From: Arthrobacter sp. MYb229
GTDB lineage: Bacteria > Actinomycetota > Actinomycetes > Actinomycetales > Micrococcaceae
Reading direction: 5' to 3'
Assembly: GCF_002975405.1 (NCBI RefSeq)
Contig: NZ_PCPS01000001.1
Span: forward strand, 1 to 64,000
Length of the DNA stretch: 64,000 bases
In this document: one piece after another, positions 7,306 through 14,952 of the stretch
Layout: each line of letters begins with the position of its first letter
How positions within the stretch are numbered: the first letter of the stretch is position 1
Notes under the pieces: model-generated
Told to the model about the DNA's origin: nothing
Database searches by the model: none
Seen by the model: the letters and a program-made list of their open reading frames with translations, nothing else
Program-made: the position numbers and the translations under genes

Positions 7306-8583
7306 GTGGGGCATCACCATCACGATCAGCCGATTTTGCAAGACCCGAGCCGCAGGCGCCGCGCTTCAATCATTCTGTGGGCCCTGCTCGCCCCCGTCGG
7401 GGCGCTCGCTTTGATCATGGTCATCGCGCTCTGGCCGCAGGGCAACTATGATCGCTTTGCCCTGAATGGCGCAATGGAGACAACCGGTGGCGCGAGCATG
7501 CAGGTCGGCACCGTGACCAGATCGGCGATTGAGGACTGCCCCTCGAGCATCGGGCTTGAAGATGTCGGAGGCAAGACGCTGGAATGCAACGTCACCTACC
7601 TGATGCCAGATAGTGGCGGCGCCGAAATTCAGCTGGAGATTCCGCCGGAGACGCTGCATTCCCGCGAAGCGCGTTCCGGTGACCAGATTCGATATTTGGA
7701 CCTGTCAAGCGTTGACTCGGGCAGCGGCAGCCCCTATGTCTTTGTGGATTTCGTGCGCACCTTGCCGATGGCCCTGCTGGCGGTGGCTTATGGCCTGGTG
7801 GTGGTACTGGTAGCTGGCTGGCGTGGTGCTCGCGCGGTCATTGGGCTCGTTGGCGGCATCGCGTTCATGATCATCTTCATGGTGCCGGCGTTGTTGGAGG
7901 GCGGGAATCCCGTGCTGATTGCGCTGACGGGTTCGACCGCGATCATGTTCGTGGCGTTGTATTTCGCCCATGGGCTCAACGCGAAAACGTCCACCGCACT
8001 GCTCGGAACGCTCTTTGGCTTGGCGGTGACAGCCGGTTTGGCGGTGTGGCTGACCGACGCCGCGGCGCTCACCGGCGCCAATGATGAACATGCGATGACG
8101 CTCTCCACCGTGGTGCCGCAAATATCCCTGCCCGGCCTGCTGATCTGTGGCCTGCTGGTGGGCGGCATGGGTGTGTTGAACGACGTCACCATCACCCAGT
8201 CCGCAACGGTCTGGGAGTTGGCGGAGACCGCTCCGCATGCTTCGGCCAGGGAGTTGTTCTTCAAGGGCATGCGCATCGGTCGCGACCATATCGCCTCGAC
8301 CGTGTATACGATTGCCTTCGCCTATGCCGGTGCGGCACTGCCGATCTTGGCCATCGCGGCATTGAGCGATCAAAGCTTCGGGACCACCCTGAGCTCGGGC
8401 TCGATGGCGGAGGAAGTCATCCGAATCCTCATAGGCTCCATCGGCTTGGTCCTCGCGATCCCGGTCACCACGGCTATCGCCGTGGTTGTCGTGAAGGCGA
8501 CTGGTACCGGCGGTGCACACGGTAAAAGCAGTGTGCCGCTCGGACGGCGAGCAGCGCTAAGTGCGAATGGTTCTCAAAACTAA
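7306..8583 (+). CDS. YibE/F-like multipass membrane protein with His-rich N-terminus
   Basis: The GTG at 7306 has AGGAG 10 nt upstream and is preferred over the TTG at 7288. The protein then begins M-GHHHHDQP, a four-histidine motif right after the start. One helix near residue 25 is followed by an extracytoplasmic domain of about 110 residues with two cysteines (EDCPSSIG, LECNV). Then come about seven to eight membrane helices with the YibE/F signature region (GLLVGGMGVLNDVTITQSATVWEL). The family's function is unknown; some members are fused to or near transport systems. Here it sits directly before a zinc-binding lipoprotein, and the His cluster suggests a metal link. That link is inference. 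Confidence 0.8.
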   Translation: MGHHHHDQPILQDPSRRRRASIILWALLAPVGALALIMVIALWPQGNYDRFALNGAMETTGGASMQVGTVTRSAIEDCPSSIGLEDVGGKTLECNVTYLMPDSGGAEIQLEIPPETLHSREARSGDQIRYLDLSSVDSGSGSPYVFVDFVRTLPMALLAVAYGLVVVLVAGWRGARAVIGLVGGIAFMIIFMVPALLEGGNPVLIALTGSTAIMFVALYFAHGLNAKTSTALLGTLFGLAVTAGLAVWLTDAAALTGANDEHAMTLSTVVPQISLPGLLICGLLVGGMGVLNDVTITQSATVWELAETAPHASARELFFKGMRIGRDHIASTVYTIAFAYAGAALPILAIAALSDQSFGTTLSSGSMAEEVIRILIGSIGLVLAIPVTTAIAVVVVKATGTGGAHGKSSVPLGRRAALSANGSQN

Positions 8584-8599
8584 TGTAGAATAGTTCTCA
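8562..8599 (-). promoter_or_regulatory. Two tandem Zur-like boxes
   Basis: Read on the minus strand, TGAGAACTATTCTAC (8585-8599) and TGAGAACCATTCGCA (8562-8576) both resemble the actinobacterial Zur consensus TGAAAATGATTTTCA (9-10 of 15 matches each). They lie 23 nt apart, about two helical turns, and overlap a -10-like TAGAAT (8586-8591), 31-68 nt before the zinc-binding lipoprotein gene. Position and target fit zinc repression. The match is partial. Confidence 0.5.
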
Positions 8600-8629
8600 A
8601 TAGCGTGATGGGTGAATGGAGACTAATAG

Positions 8630-9688
8630 ATGAAAAACCGTGGAATGCTGGCCTCATTGGTGACGATCCCACTGACCGGCTTACTGCTGGCAGGATGCTC
8701 GGCAAATACAACCGCCGAGGCGCAGGGCACCGAGGAGCCAGCTGCCGGTGGCAAGGTTGAGGTTGTCACAACGATGAATGTGTACGGGCAGATTGCCCGG
8801 GCTGTCGGCGGCGAGCATGTAGAAGTCACCGAAATTATCACCTCCACGGCGCAGGATCCGCACTCTTACGAGCCAACCGCCCGGGACAAGCTCACCGTGT
8901 CCAAGGCCTCGATCGTCTTGGCCAACGGCGGCGGCTATGACCAATTCATGGACTCGCTGGTTTCCTCGTTGCCTGCCGAGCAAGCTGAACAGGTGCAGCT
9001 GATCCACGCTGTGGACTCCTCTCCGGTAGCGGCAGAGCACGAAGAAGGCGAAGCGCATGCCGAGCATGAGGGCGAGGAGCACGCCGAGCATGAGCATGAG
9101 GGCGAGGAGCATGCCGAGCACGAGCATGCAGAAGAAGCAGCCGATGACCATGCTGGACATGATCACGCGGAATACAACGAACATATTTGGTATGACCTGG
9201 ATTCAATGGAAGCCCTCGCAGCCAGTTTGGCTACCGAGCTTGGCGAATCCGACCCAGAAAACGCCGAGACCTTCAAAGCCAACGCTGCAAGCTTCGCGGA
9301 GGGGATCGGTGGATTGCAGGAGCAGCTCGCATCCGCGAAGCTTGGCAAGCGCAGCTACGCCATGACCGAGCCGGTGCCATTCCATCTGCTCGAGGATGCA
9401 GGAATGGAAAATAAGACTCCCGCTGGACTGAGCGAAGCCGTCGAAGCCGGCGAAGGGATCGCGCCGCTGACGCTCAAGTCATTGAGCGACACACTGGATG
9501 CAGGCGAACTGGATGTGCTGGCTTATAACGTGCAGACCGAAGGGCCTGAAACTACGGCACTTCGTGCGAGCGCCGAATCCGGCAAGGTGGCGGTAGTGGA
9601 CTTCCGCGAAACCATCACCGACGACTCCAGCTACCTTGAATGGATGGAGAAAAATATTAGCTCCTTGGCTTCCGCGATTGGCGAGTAG
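8630..9688 (+). CDS. Zinc/manganese ABC transporter substrate-binding lipoprotein, ZnuA/AztC type
   Basis: The 352-residue precursor has a lipobox (LLAGC, Cys at about residue 23) and cluster A-I binding protein features. DPHSYEPT supplies the first metal histidine. A long acidic His-rich loop (about residues 135-185) carries GEEHAEHEHE repeats, and NEHIWYDLD and VDFRETITDD lie near the C-terminus. Such loops capture zinc for ZnuA-type proteins. No permease or ATPase gene is adjacent, so it works with a transporter encoded elsewhere or acts as a zinc store. The neighbours are a YibE/F protein and a glycosyltransferase-like gene. Two Zur-like boxes precede it. Confidence 0.88.
   Translation: MKNRGMLASLVTIPLTGLLLAGCSANTTAEAQGTEEPAAGGKVEVVTTMNVYGQIARAVGGEHVEVTEIITSTAQDPHSYEPTARDKLTVSKASIVLANGGGYDQFMDSLVSSLPAEQAEQVQLIHAVDSSPVAAEHEEGEAHAEHEGEEHAEHEHEGEEHAEHEHAEEAADDHAGHDHAEYNEHIWYDLDSMEALAASLATELGESDPENAETFKANAASFAEGIGGLQEQLASAKLGKRSYAMTEPVPFHLLEDAGMENKTPAGLSEAVEAGEGIAPLTLKSLSDTLDAGELDVLAYNVQTEGPETTALRASAESGKVAVVDFRETITDDSSYLEWMEKNISSLASAIGE
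9062..9121 (+). repeat. 30-bp tandem repeat encoding the His/Glu loop
   Basis: Two adjacent 30-bp units (9062-9091 and 9092-9121) differ at two synonymous third positions and encode EHEGEEHAEH twice. A third, partial unit follows. Copy number probably varies between strains. Confidence 0.8.
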
Positions 9689-9708
9689 TTAAAACGTAGA
9701 CTAGAGGC

Positions 9709-10827
9709 ATGTCTCTGATTACCTCCCAAGTCAATCAAGTCGCAGGCCGTGCAAGGTCAATTTTCGCTGAACGTGCGGTGCGAACGCAGATTGCCGAGGC
9801 CAAGCAAGACTTGGATAAGGCGGAGAATGTCCTCTTTTTCGCCGAGGGTCCCGGACAGTTCTACCAACTTGGGGTTTGGCTGGAAACCTTCGAACGGTTG
9901 GCGGCGCAGGGGCAATCTGCCGGCGTAGTGGTCATGGATGCATTGACTGCCCGCGAAGTGCTCAAGGTCAGCAAATTGCCGGTTTACTTCACGCGGTCCA
10001 TTGAGCAGATCGAGCGAAAGCTTACCGAGTTGGGAACCAGGACCATTTGCTACGTGAATAATTCACAGCGCAATTTCACCATGCTCCGTTTTAATGGACC
10101 GGCGCATATTCACCTGAACCACGGGGAGAGCGAAAAGGCCTCCATGGTTTCAAACCAGCTCAAGGCCTATGACTATGCCTGCGTTGCCGGCCCGGCCGCC
10201 GTGGCACGTATTTCCGAGTCAATAGCTCGTTTCGATATCAAGCACCTGGTGCAGATAGGCCGACCGCAACTGGACGCGTTGACTCCTGAAAGCCCGTCGA
10301 CAAAAATTCGAGTGCTCTACGCGCCGACGTGGGAGGGCGACTCGGAGGCGATGGATTATTCCTCGGTGGTGCAGTTGGGTGAAAGCATCCTGACCCAGTT
10401 CGAGGGCGACCGCCGCTTCGAGGTGCGATTCCGTCCACATCCCAAAACCGGTGACAATTCTGCAGCGACCAAACGCGAAATCGCGGCACTACGCACCCGA
10501 TTTGCCGCGGAACTTGATCCGCTGGCCGACCCGGGACAGTCATTGGTTTGGGCAGACGTCGCGATCTGCGACACCTCGGCGATGGCCTACGACGCGGTGG
10601 CGTTAAACGTTCCGCTGTTCCTGACCGGAAAACGCCCCTCGCAATTGCGTGATCGCCTACCGCAGGAGCAGCTATTGGGCTCGGCAAACGGGCTGGCGCA
10701 GCGTGTGGCCGAACTGGCCAAGGCCGGCGTATCTGGGCGACAAAAGCAACTGGCCCAGTATTTCTTCGCCACCACCTCTCCGGGAGACGCTACGAAAAAG
10801 TTGGGCCAGTTGCTGGGTTCCGTCTAG
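9709..10827 (+). CDS. CDP-glycerol glycerophosphotransferase-like (TagB/TagF fold) protein
   Basis: This 372-residue protein lacks membrane segments and shows a GT-B fold pattern with the teichoic-acid polymerase signatures: HLNHGESEKAS (acceptor-side histidine), VLYAPTWEGD, RFRPHP (phosphate-binding arginine/histidine) and ICDTSAMAYDA (donor site). In TagF the matching segments bind CDP-glycerol. It is shorter than TagF and stands alone, so it may add a single glycerophosphate or related unit to a cell-surface polymer. The coding end overlaps the convergent aldehyde dehydrogenase gene by 4 nt. Confidence 0.7.
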   Translation: MSLITSQVNQVAGRARSIFAERAVRTQIAEAKQDLDKAENVLFFAEGPGQFYQLGVWLETFERLAAQGQSAGVVVMDALTAREVLKVSKLPVYFTRSIEQIERKLTELGTRTICYVNNSQRNFTMLRFNGPAHIHLNHGESEKASMVSNQLKAYDYACVAGPAAVARISESIARFDIKHLVQIGRPQLDALTPESPSTKIRVLYAPTWEGDSEAMDYSSVVQLGESILTQFEGDRRFEVRFRPHPKTGDNSAATKREIAALRTRFAAELDPLADPGQSLVWADVAICDTSAMAYDAVALNVPLFLTGKRPSQLRDRLPQEQLLGSANGLAQRVAELAKAGVSGRQKQLAQYFFATTSPGDATKKLGQLLGSV

Positions 10828-12314
10828 CGCTGCAGGAACACGGTATTCTGCCATTCGCGGTGAGTATCCGTGTCGTGCGAGATCAACACATGCTTGACGT
10901 TGGTGTATTCATCAAATGAATACTGGCTCATGTCCTTGCCCATGCCGGAGGACTTGTAGCCGCCGTGAGGCATCTCGGAGACGATGATGATGTGTTCATT
11001 GATCCACACGCATCCGGCCTGAATCTGCGCACTGGCACGCATGGCCCGGTTAAGGTCCTTAGTCCAAGCGCTGGCAGCCAGGCCGTACGGAGTATCGTTG
11101 GCTAGCTCGATCGCTTCCTCATCGGTTTCGAAAGGCAAGGCCACCAGCACCGGGCCAAAGACCTCGTGCTGTACGATCTCGGAATCTTGGCTGGCCCCAA
11201 CAAGCAGCGTAGGACGATAGAAGTTCCCCGGGCCTTCGAGCCGGCGTCCACCGGCCAGGACGCTGGCACCGGAGCCAACCGCGCCCTGCACCATCGAGGA
11301 GACCTTCTGCAGATGGGCCGCGCTGATCAGTGCTCCCATATCGGTGTTCGGATCCTGCGGGTCACCGACCACCATGGCGTCCATCAGCTGGGCAACCCGC
11401 CGGGTGAATTTCTCGAATACCGACGAATGCACATAGGCGCGCGTGGCGGCGGTGCAGTCCTGCCCCGCATTGATCGTTGAACCGGCAACCGCCCCATGGG
11501 CTGCCGCCTCGATGTCCGCGTCGTCGAAGACCACAAATGGAGCCTTGCCACCGAGCTCCAGATGCACACGCTTTCCGGTCTCGGCCGCCATCGTCATGAT
11601 CTTCAGGCCGACTTGGGTGGAACCGGTAAAGGAAGTCATGCGAACCTGCTTGTGCCTGACCAATGCCTCACCGACGCTTGCGCCGCTGCCAACCACAACG
11701 TTGATCACGCCGTCGGGCAGACCCGCATCCTTGGCGGCCTGAGCGAAGAGCAGGCTTGTTCCGGGAGTTAGCTCGCTGGGTTTGAGCACGATGGTGTTTC
11801 CGGCGGCGATGGCCGGCAGCACTTTCCAAGCGGCCATCTGCAAGGGGTAGTTCCACGGCGAGATAGAGCCAACCACGCCGATGGGCTCCCGGCGAATCAT
11901 CGAGGTCGTATTACCCGCGTAATCTCCGGAAGCCAGACCCTGCAGGTTGCGTGCGGCTCCAGCAAAGAAGTTCACGTTGTCGATCGAACCGGGCACATCA
12001 AACTCGGTGGACATGCGCATGCTCTTGCCGGTCTGCGCGGTCTCCACTTCGGCCAGCACTTGTGCGTGGGATTGCAGCTCGCGGGCCAGCGCCAACAGAT
12101 GATCGGACCGCTCCCCGGGAGTGAGGGCCGACCAGATCTCGAAGGCCTTCGCCGCCGCCTGGACCGCTTCGTCTACCTCGGCCACGCTCGCAGTATCAAC
12201 TTCTTCGAGTTGCTCTCCGGTCGCCGGATTGATTCGAATAAGTAGCTCACCGGTACCGCGGCGCCAGGAGCCGTTGATGAATTGGTGTCCTTGTGAAAAA
12301 TTGAAACCTGACAT
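10824..12314 (-). CDS. NAD-dependent aldehyde dehydrogenase, gamma-aminobutyraldehyde/betaine-aldehyde type
   Basis: The 496-residue ALDH has the catalytic cysteine C287 in NAGQDCTAATR, the glutamate motif LELGGKAP and the NAD-binding FTGSTQVG. Its pattern is close to aminobutyraldehyde dehydrogenases (PuuC/PatD). It is the last gene of an operon that starts with a PuuB-like FAD oxidase, so it probably oxidises the aminoaldehyde that enzyme releases to the matching acid, such as GABA. The spacing from the cupin gene is 37 nt. Confidence 0.88.
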   Translation of the reverse strand: MSGFNFSQGHQFINGSWRRGTGELLIRINPATGEQLEEVDTASVAEVDEAVQAAAKAFEIWSALTPGERSDHLLALARELQSHAQVLAEVETAQTGKSMRMSTEFDVPGSIDNVNFFAGAARNLQGLASGDYAGNTTSMIRREPIGVVGSISPWNYPLQMAAWKVLPAIAAGNTIVLKPSELTPGTSLLFAQAAKDAGLPDGVINVVVGSGASVGEALVRHKQVRMTSFTGSTQVGLKIMTMAAETGKRVHLELGGKAPFVVFDDADIEAAAHGAVAGSTINAGQDCTAATRAYVHSSVFEKFTRRVAQLMDAMVVGDPQDPNTDMGALISAAHLQKVSSMVQGAVGSGASVLAGGRRLEGPGNFYRPTLLVGASQDSEIVQHEVFGPVLVALPFETDEEAIELANDTPYGLAASAWTKDLNRAMRASAQIQAGCVWINEHIIIVSEMPHGGYKSSGMGKDMSQYSFDEYTNVKHVLISHDTDTHREWQNTVFLQR

Positions 12315-12351
12315 GTTCTATCGTTCCTTGGATTTGTGGATTCTTTGCGGG

Positions 12352-12720
12352 CTAGAGACTCAGATAGATCTTGCGCAGAGTTTTCGTGACGCGCCATTCG
12401 GTATGCATCTGGGCGTGCAGCCGCACCAGGGCACCGGGGAAAAGCTCAATTTCTTGCGCGGCGAAACCCGCGCTCTGCGCAATCTTGATATTTCCGGACC
12501 CGGAAAGCACCACGAAGTATTCGTCCGCTTCGATGTCGCGCATTGCGCCGATCGACATCTCCCAGATCCCGATGGACGTCCCGGCCAGGTCACCGACCTC
12601 GTGCACGGCGGTGCGGGTGCCGGCCGCGTCTAGTTCCAGATGCTGCGGAATTGGTTCGGCCGCTAGCGGGATGCTGGCAGCGTCAACAAGGGTGGCTAGC
12701 GGTCTGATTTCATCTGCCAT
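12352..12720 (-). CDS. Cupin-domain protein (DUF861/EutQ-like)
   Basis: This 122-residue single cupin has the motif run GIWEMSIGAMRDIEADEYFVVLSGSGNI, typical of the DUF861 group that often accompanies PuuB-type amine oxidases. It has only some of the usual metal ligands, so it may bind rather than convert a ligand. Its ATG overlaps the stop of the upstream oxidase by one base (TAATG), so the two are translationally coupled. The exact role is unknown. Confidence 0.75.
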   Translation of the reverse strand: MADEIRPLATLVDAASIPLAAEPIPQHLELDAAGTRTAVHEVGDLAGTSIGIWEMSIGAMRDIEADEYFVVLSGSGNIKIAQSAGFAAQEIELFPGALVRLHAQMHTEWRVTKTLRKIYLSL

Positions 12721-14165
12721 TAGGAATCGAAGCCCATGCCGATCTTGTCCATGACCTTGAGGAAGGCCGGCCGTTTACCCTCATTGCGATCGGCGCTGAT
12801 CAGCTGACTGGTCATGAGCTTAACCCCGACATACGCGGCGGGTTCCGGAGGGAAGGGAATCGGCTTGGTGCGAACCATTTCCAGCTCGGTGAGCTCGGTC
12901 TTTTCGCCCGAGAGCAGATCCAACATGACCTTCGCACCGAATCTTGTGGCGCCGACACCGAGTCCGGTGAATCCTGCGCAGTAGGCCACCTTGCCGCCGT
13001 GAGCCAGGTCAAAGAAGGAGAAGAAGCGTGAGCAGGTATCGATTGCCCCGCCCCAGGCGTGGGAGAACTTCACGTCCTTCAGCTGCGGGAAGTTTCCGAA
13101 AAAATGGGCTGCGAGCTTCTCGAATGTGGAGTTATTGGTGTCGTAGCTCGAGCGGACTTTGCCACCGAAATGGTAAATGGCATCGTAGCCCCCGTAGAGG
13201 ATCCGGCAGTTGCCATTTTCATCTACGGTCGGTCTGGCGTAGTGGAATCTATTGTTCAGATCGGCCAGCCCGACTGGCTCTTTCCAACCCAGCGAACGGT
13301 GTTGCTCTTCGGTCAGCGGTTCGGTCATCAACGCGTAATCGTAGACGGGGATGACCCTTGCCCGGTGACGTTTGAGCAAGGAGGGGAAGACGTTGGTGGC
13401 TAAGGCCACGCGCTGGGCCCGAATGCGCCCGGCTGCCGTCAATACGAGTATTTGCCCATTGTCTTCTTTCAACTCGGCAGCGTGGGTGTGCTCGTAGATG
13501 CGCACTCCCAGCTCCCGGCAGACCCGGGCCAGTTCCCAAGCGAGTTTTGCTGGGTGCACCAGCGCCGTGGACGTTCGATCCAAGGAGCCCGCGAGGAAAT
13601 CCGGGGAGTTGATGACTTCCTTGACTTGTTGGCCATCGAGATATTCGGTGCCTTCGGACTCGGCAGCTTCGGCAACCCAAGGGACCTGATGCGGCTCGGT
13701 GGCCACTTCGAGTACGCCAGCACGAGTGAACTCCACATCCATGCCATGGCGCTCGACGGTGGCTTGGAACTCATCGAGGTTTTGAGTTCCCAGCTTGCCG
13801 AGCAGAGCATTTTCCCGAGGCAAGTGGTTTTCGCCGTTGGCCTCACCGTGTACTAGTGAGGCTTCGCAGAAACCGCCATTGCGCCCCGAAGCAGCCCAGC
13901 CGATGCGTTGCCCTTCGATGAGGACCACATCCCGGTGGGGGTCTCGTTCTTTAGCTTGAAGCGCCGTCCAGAGACCGGTATATCCACCGCCGACAACGAG
14001 CAGGTCTGCCTCGATCGAACCGTCTAAAGCGTGCGTTGCATCGGGGCGGTGCTCGTTATCAAGCCAGTATGAGGTGTGCTTGGCACCGGACAGGGATTCT
14101 TTGATGTGCCCGGCCGCGGCATTTGCTTCGTGCCGGTCAAAGGTAAGGGGCAAATTCGTGCTCAT
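12720..14165 (-). CDS. FAD-dependent amine oxidoreductase, PuuB/DAO family
   Basis: The 481-residue protein has an N-terminal dinucleotide fold DLLVVGGGYTGLWTA (about residues 53-67), then RIGWAASGRNGG, and the DAO C-terminal pattern GFTGLGVGATRFGAKVM. PuuB oxidises gamma-glutamylputrescine to an aldehyde, ammonia and H2O2; close relatives act on other amines. The ATG at 14165 has CGAGGACC upstream. The frame extends another 62 codons upstream, but that part is Cys/Arg/Pro-rich and unlike the family, so I leave it out. It is first in the oxidase-cupin-ALDH operon, about 240 nt downstream of the promoter predicted at 14415-14444. Confidence 0.87.
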   Translation of the reverse strand: MSTNLPLTFDRHEANAAAGHIKESLSGAKHTSYWLDNEHRPDATHALDGSIEADLLVVGGGYTGLWTALQAKERDPHRDVVLIEGQRIGWAASGRNGGFCEASLVHGEANGENHLPRENALLGKLGTQNLDEFQATVERHGMDVEFTRAGVLEVATEPHQVPWVAEAAESEGTEYLDGQQVKEVINSPDFLAGSLDRTSTALVHPAKLAWELARVCRELGVRIYEHTHAAELKEDNGQILVLTAAGRIRAQRVALATNVFPSLLKRHRARVIPVYDYALMTEPLTEEQHRSLGWKEPVGLADLNNRFHYARPTVDENGNCRILYGGYDAIYHFGGKVRSSYDTNNSTFEKLAAHFFGNFPQLKDVKFSHAWGGAIDTCSRFFSFFDLAHGGKVAYCAGFTGLGVGATRFGAKVMLDLLSGEKTELTELEMVRTKPIPFPPEPAAYVGVKLMTSQLISADRNEGKRPAFLKVMDKIGMGFDS

Positions 14166-14414
14166 TATTGGTCCTCGAGTCGTATCAGTGTGAAGTTTGC
14201 TGTGTTGGGCTACGACAGGGGAACCACGAGCGGGCACAGGATGGCAGCGGGGATCTGGTCCCCAGGGATTGCAGGCATGACGGATGCCGATTGCCGAAGG
14301 GCAGGATCGCGTTTTGCGGCAATGCGGTGCGCGGCATGATTCGATAGCCATTGGCTGGCCACGGATATCCCTCTTCTCGGAGTGCTTGCCTCGCAGTGAA
14401 CGTCATTCATTACT

Positions 14415-14444
14415 TATCTAAGCCCGGTTTCTCGGGCAGGTCAA
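14415..14444 (-). promoter_or_regulatory. Predicted sigma-70-type promoter with inverted repeat in the spacer
   Basis: On the minus strand, TTGACC (14444-14439) and TAGATA (14420-14415) are 18 bp apart. The spacer contains GCCCG-AGAAAC-CGGGC, a perfect 5-bp inverted repeat between the two promoter boxes. This is where a repressor or a MerR-like activator would sit. Confidence 0.6.
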
Positions 14445-14489
14445 GGGAAAATTCAATTCTCTGTGCAGCGAAATGATGACATGAAACGG

Positions 14490-14520
14490 CTGAGGACCAG
14501 ATCCATGATCTGATCCTCAG
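14490..14520 (-). terminator. Hairpin ending the amine oxidase-membrane protein transcript
   Basis: CTGAGGACCAGATC (14490-14503) faces GATCTGATCCTCAG (14507-14520), a 14-bp stem with one internal mismatch and a 3-nt loop, just after the membrane protein gene. The T-run on the minus strand is weak. Confidence 0.6.
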
Positions 14521-14523
14521 CGA

Positions 14524-14952
14524 TTAATTTGCCGCGTATTGCGGTTTTGGCGTCCGACTTCGTGAACGGTTGAGTAACACGGCCGCGAAGAACATCAGCA
14601 GGAGCTCGGCGACTCCCACCACGAGCATTGGCACGGCGTGGGCAACATGTTCAGGCGCGGCGCCTGATGAGTGATGGGCGGCGCCTCCGGGGAGTCCTAG
14701 CACCATGATGATGTGCGCCAGCCCCATCAACGCGCTCATCAGCATCAGCGCCTGCGGTGACTCGCCTTTCGCCACCGCCAGCGCGCATTTTATGCACCAT
14801 GCGGTCATGAGGAGCAGCACCAAGGACCAGCCAAGGTCATGCGGCGCCGCGATGAGCAGCACCAGATGGGTAGCTGACATGATGAGAGTCGCGGCCACCA
14901 GGACCCGGAGAGCCGCCGGCACGGGATTAGCTGTTCGTGGAGCAGCATCCAC
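14524..14952 (-). CDS. Small multipass membrane protein, unknown function
   Basis: The 142-residue protein has four hydrophobic helices (about residues 12-32, 40-60, 68-90 and 105-128), with a His-rich stretch [19 protein letters not shown] between helices 3 and 4. The apparent GTG start at 14952 lies inside the last codons of the copper amine oxidase (26-nt overlap), so translation is probably coupled. The His-rich loop and the coupling to a copper enzyme suggest copper delivery or an amine-related role, but this is inference. I do not recognise the family. Confidence 0.7.
   Translation of the reverse strand: MDAAPRTANPVPAALRVLVAATLIMSATHLVLLIAAPHDLGWSLVLLLMTAWCIKCALAVAKGESPQALMLMSALMGLAHIIMVLGLPGGAAHHSSGAAPEHVAHAVPMLVVGVAELLLMFFAAVLLNRSRSRTPKPQYAAN

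Larger units (their letters stand above)
14166..14523 (-). promoter_or_regulatory. 358-nt intergenic region: long operon leader, promoter and a terminator
   Basis: No gene is supported here. From the FAD oxidase start outward it holds a leader of about 240 nt without a clear riboswitch, the promoter at 14415-14444, a half-site-like ATTCTCTG at about 14455 that recalls the amine-oxidase operator, and the hairpin at 14490-14520 that ends the next transcript. Confidence 0.6.

Noticed and set aside
12720-14351. N-terminal extension of the FAD amine oxidase to 14351
   Set aside because: The extra 62 residues are Cys/Arg/Pro-rich, without an SD, and unlike the family. The ATG at 14165 has an SD and fits the family.
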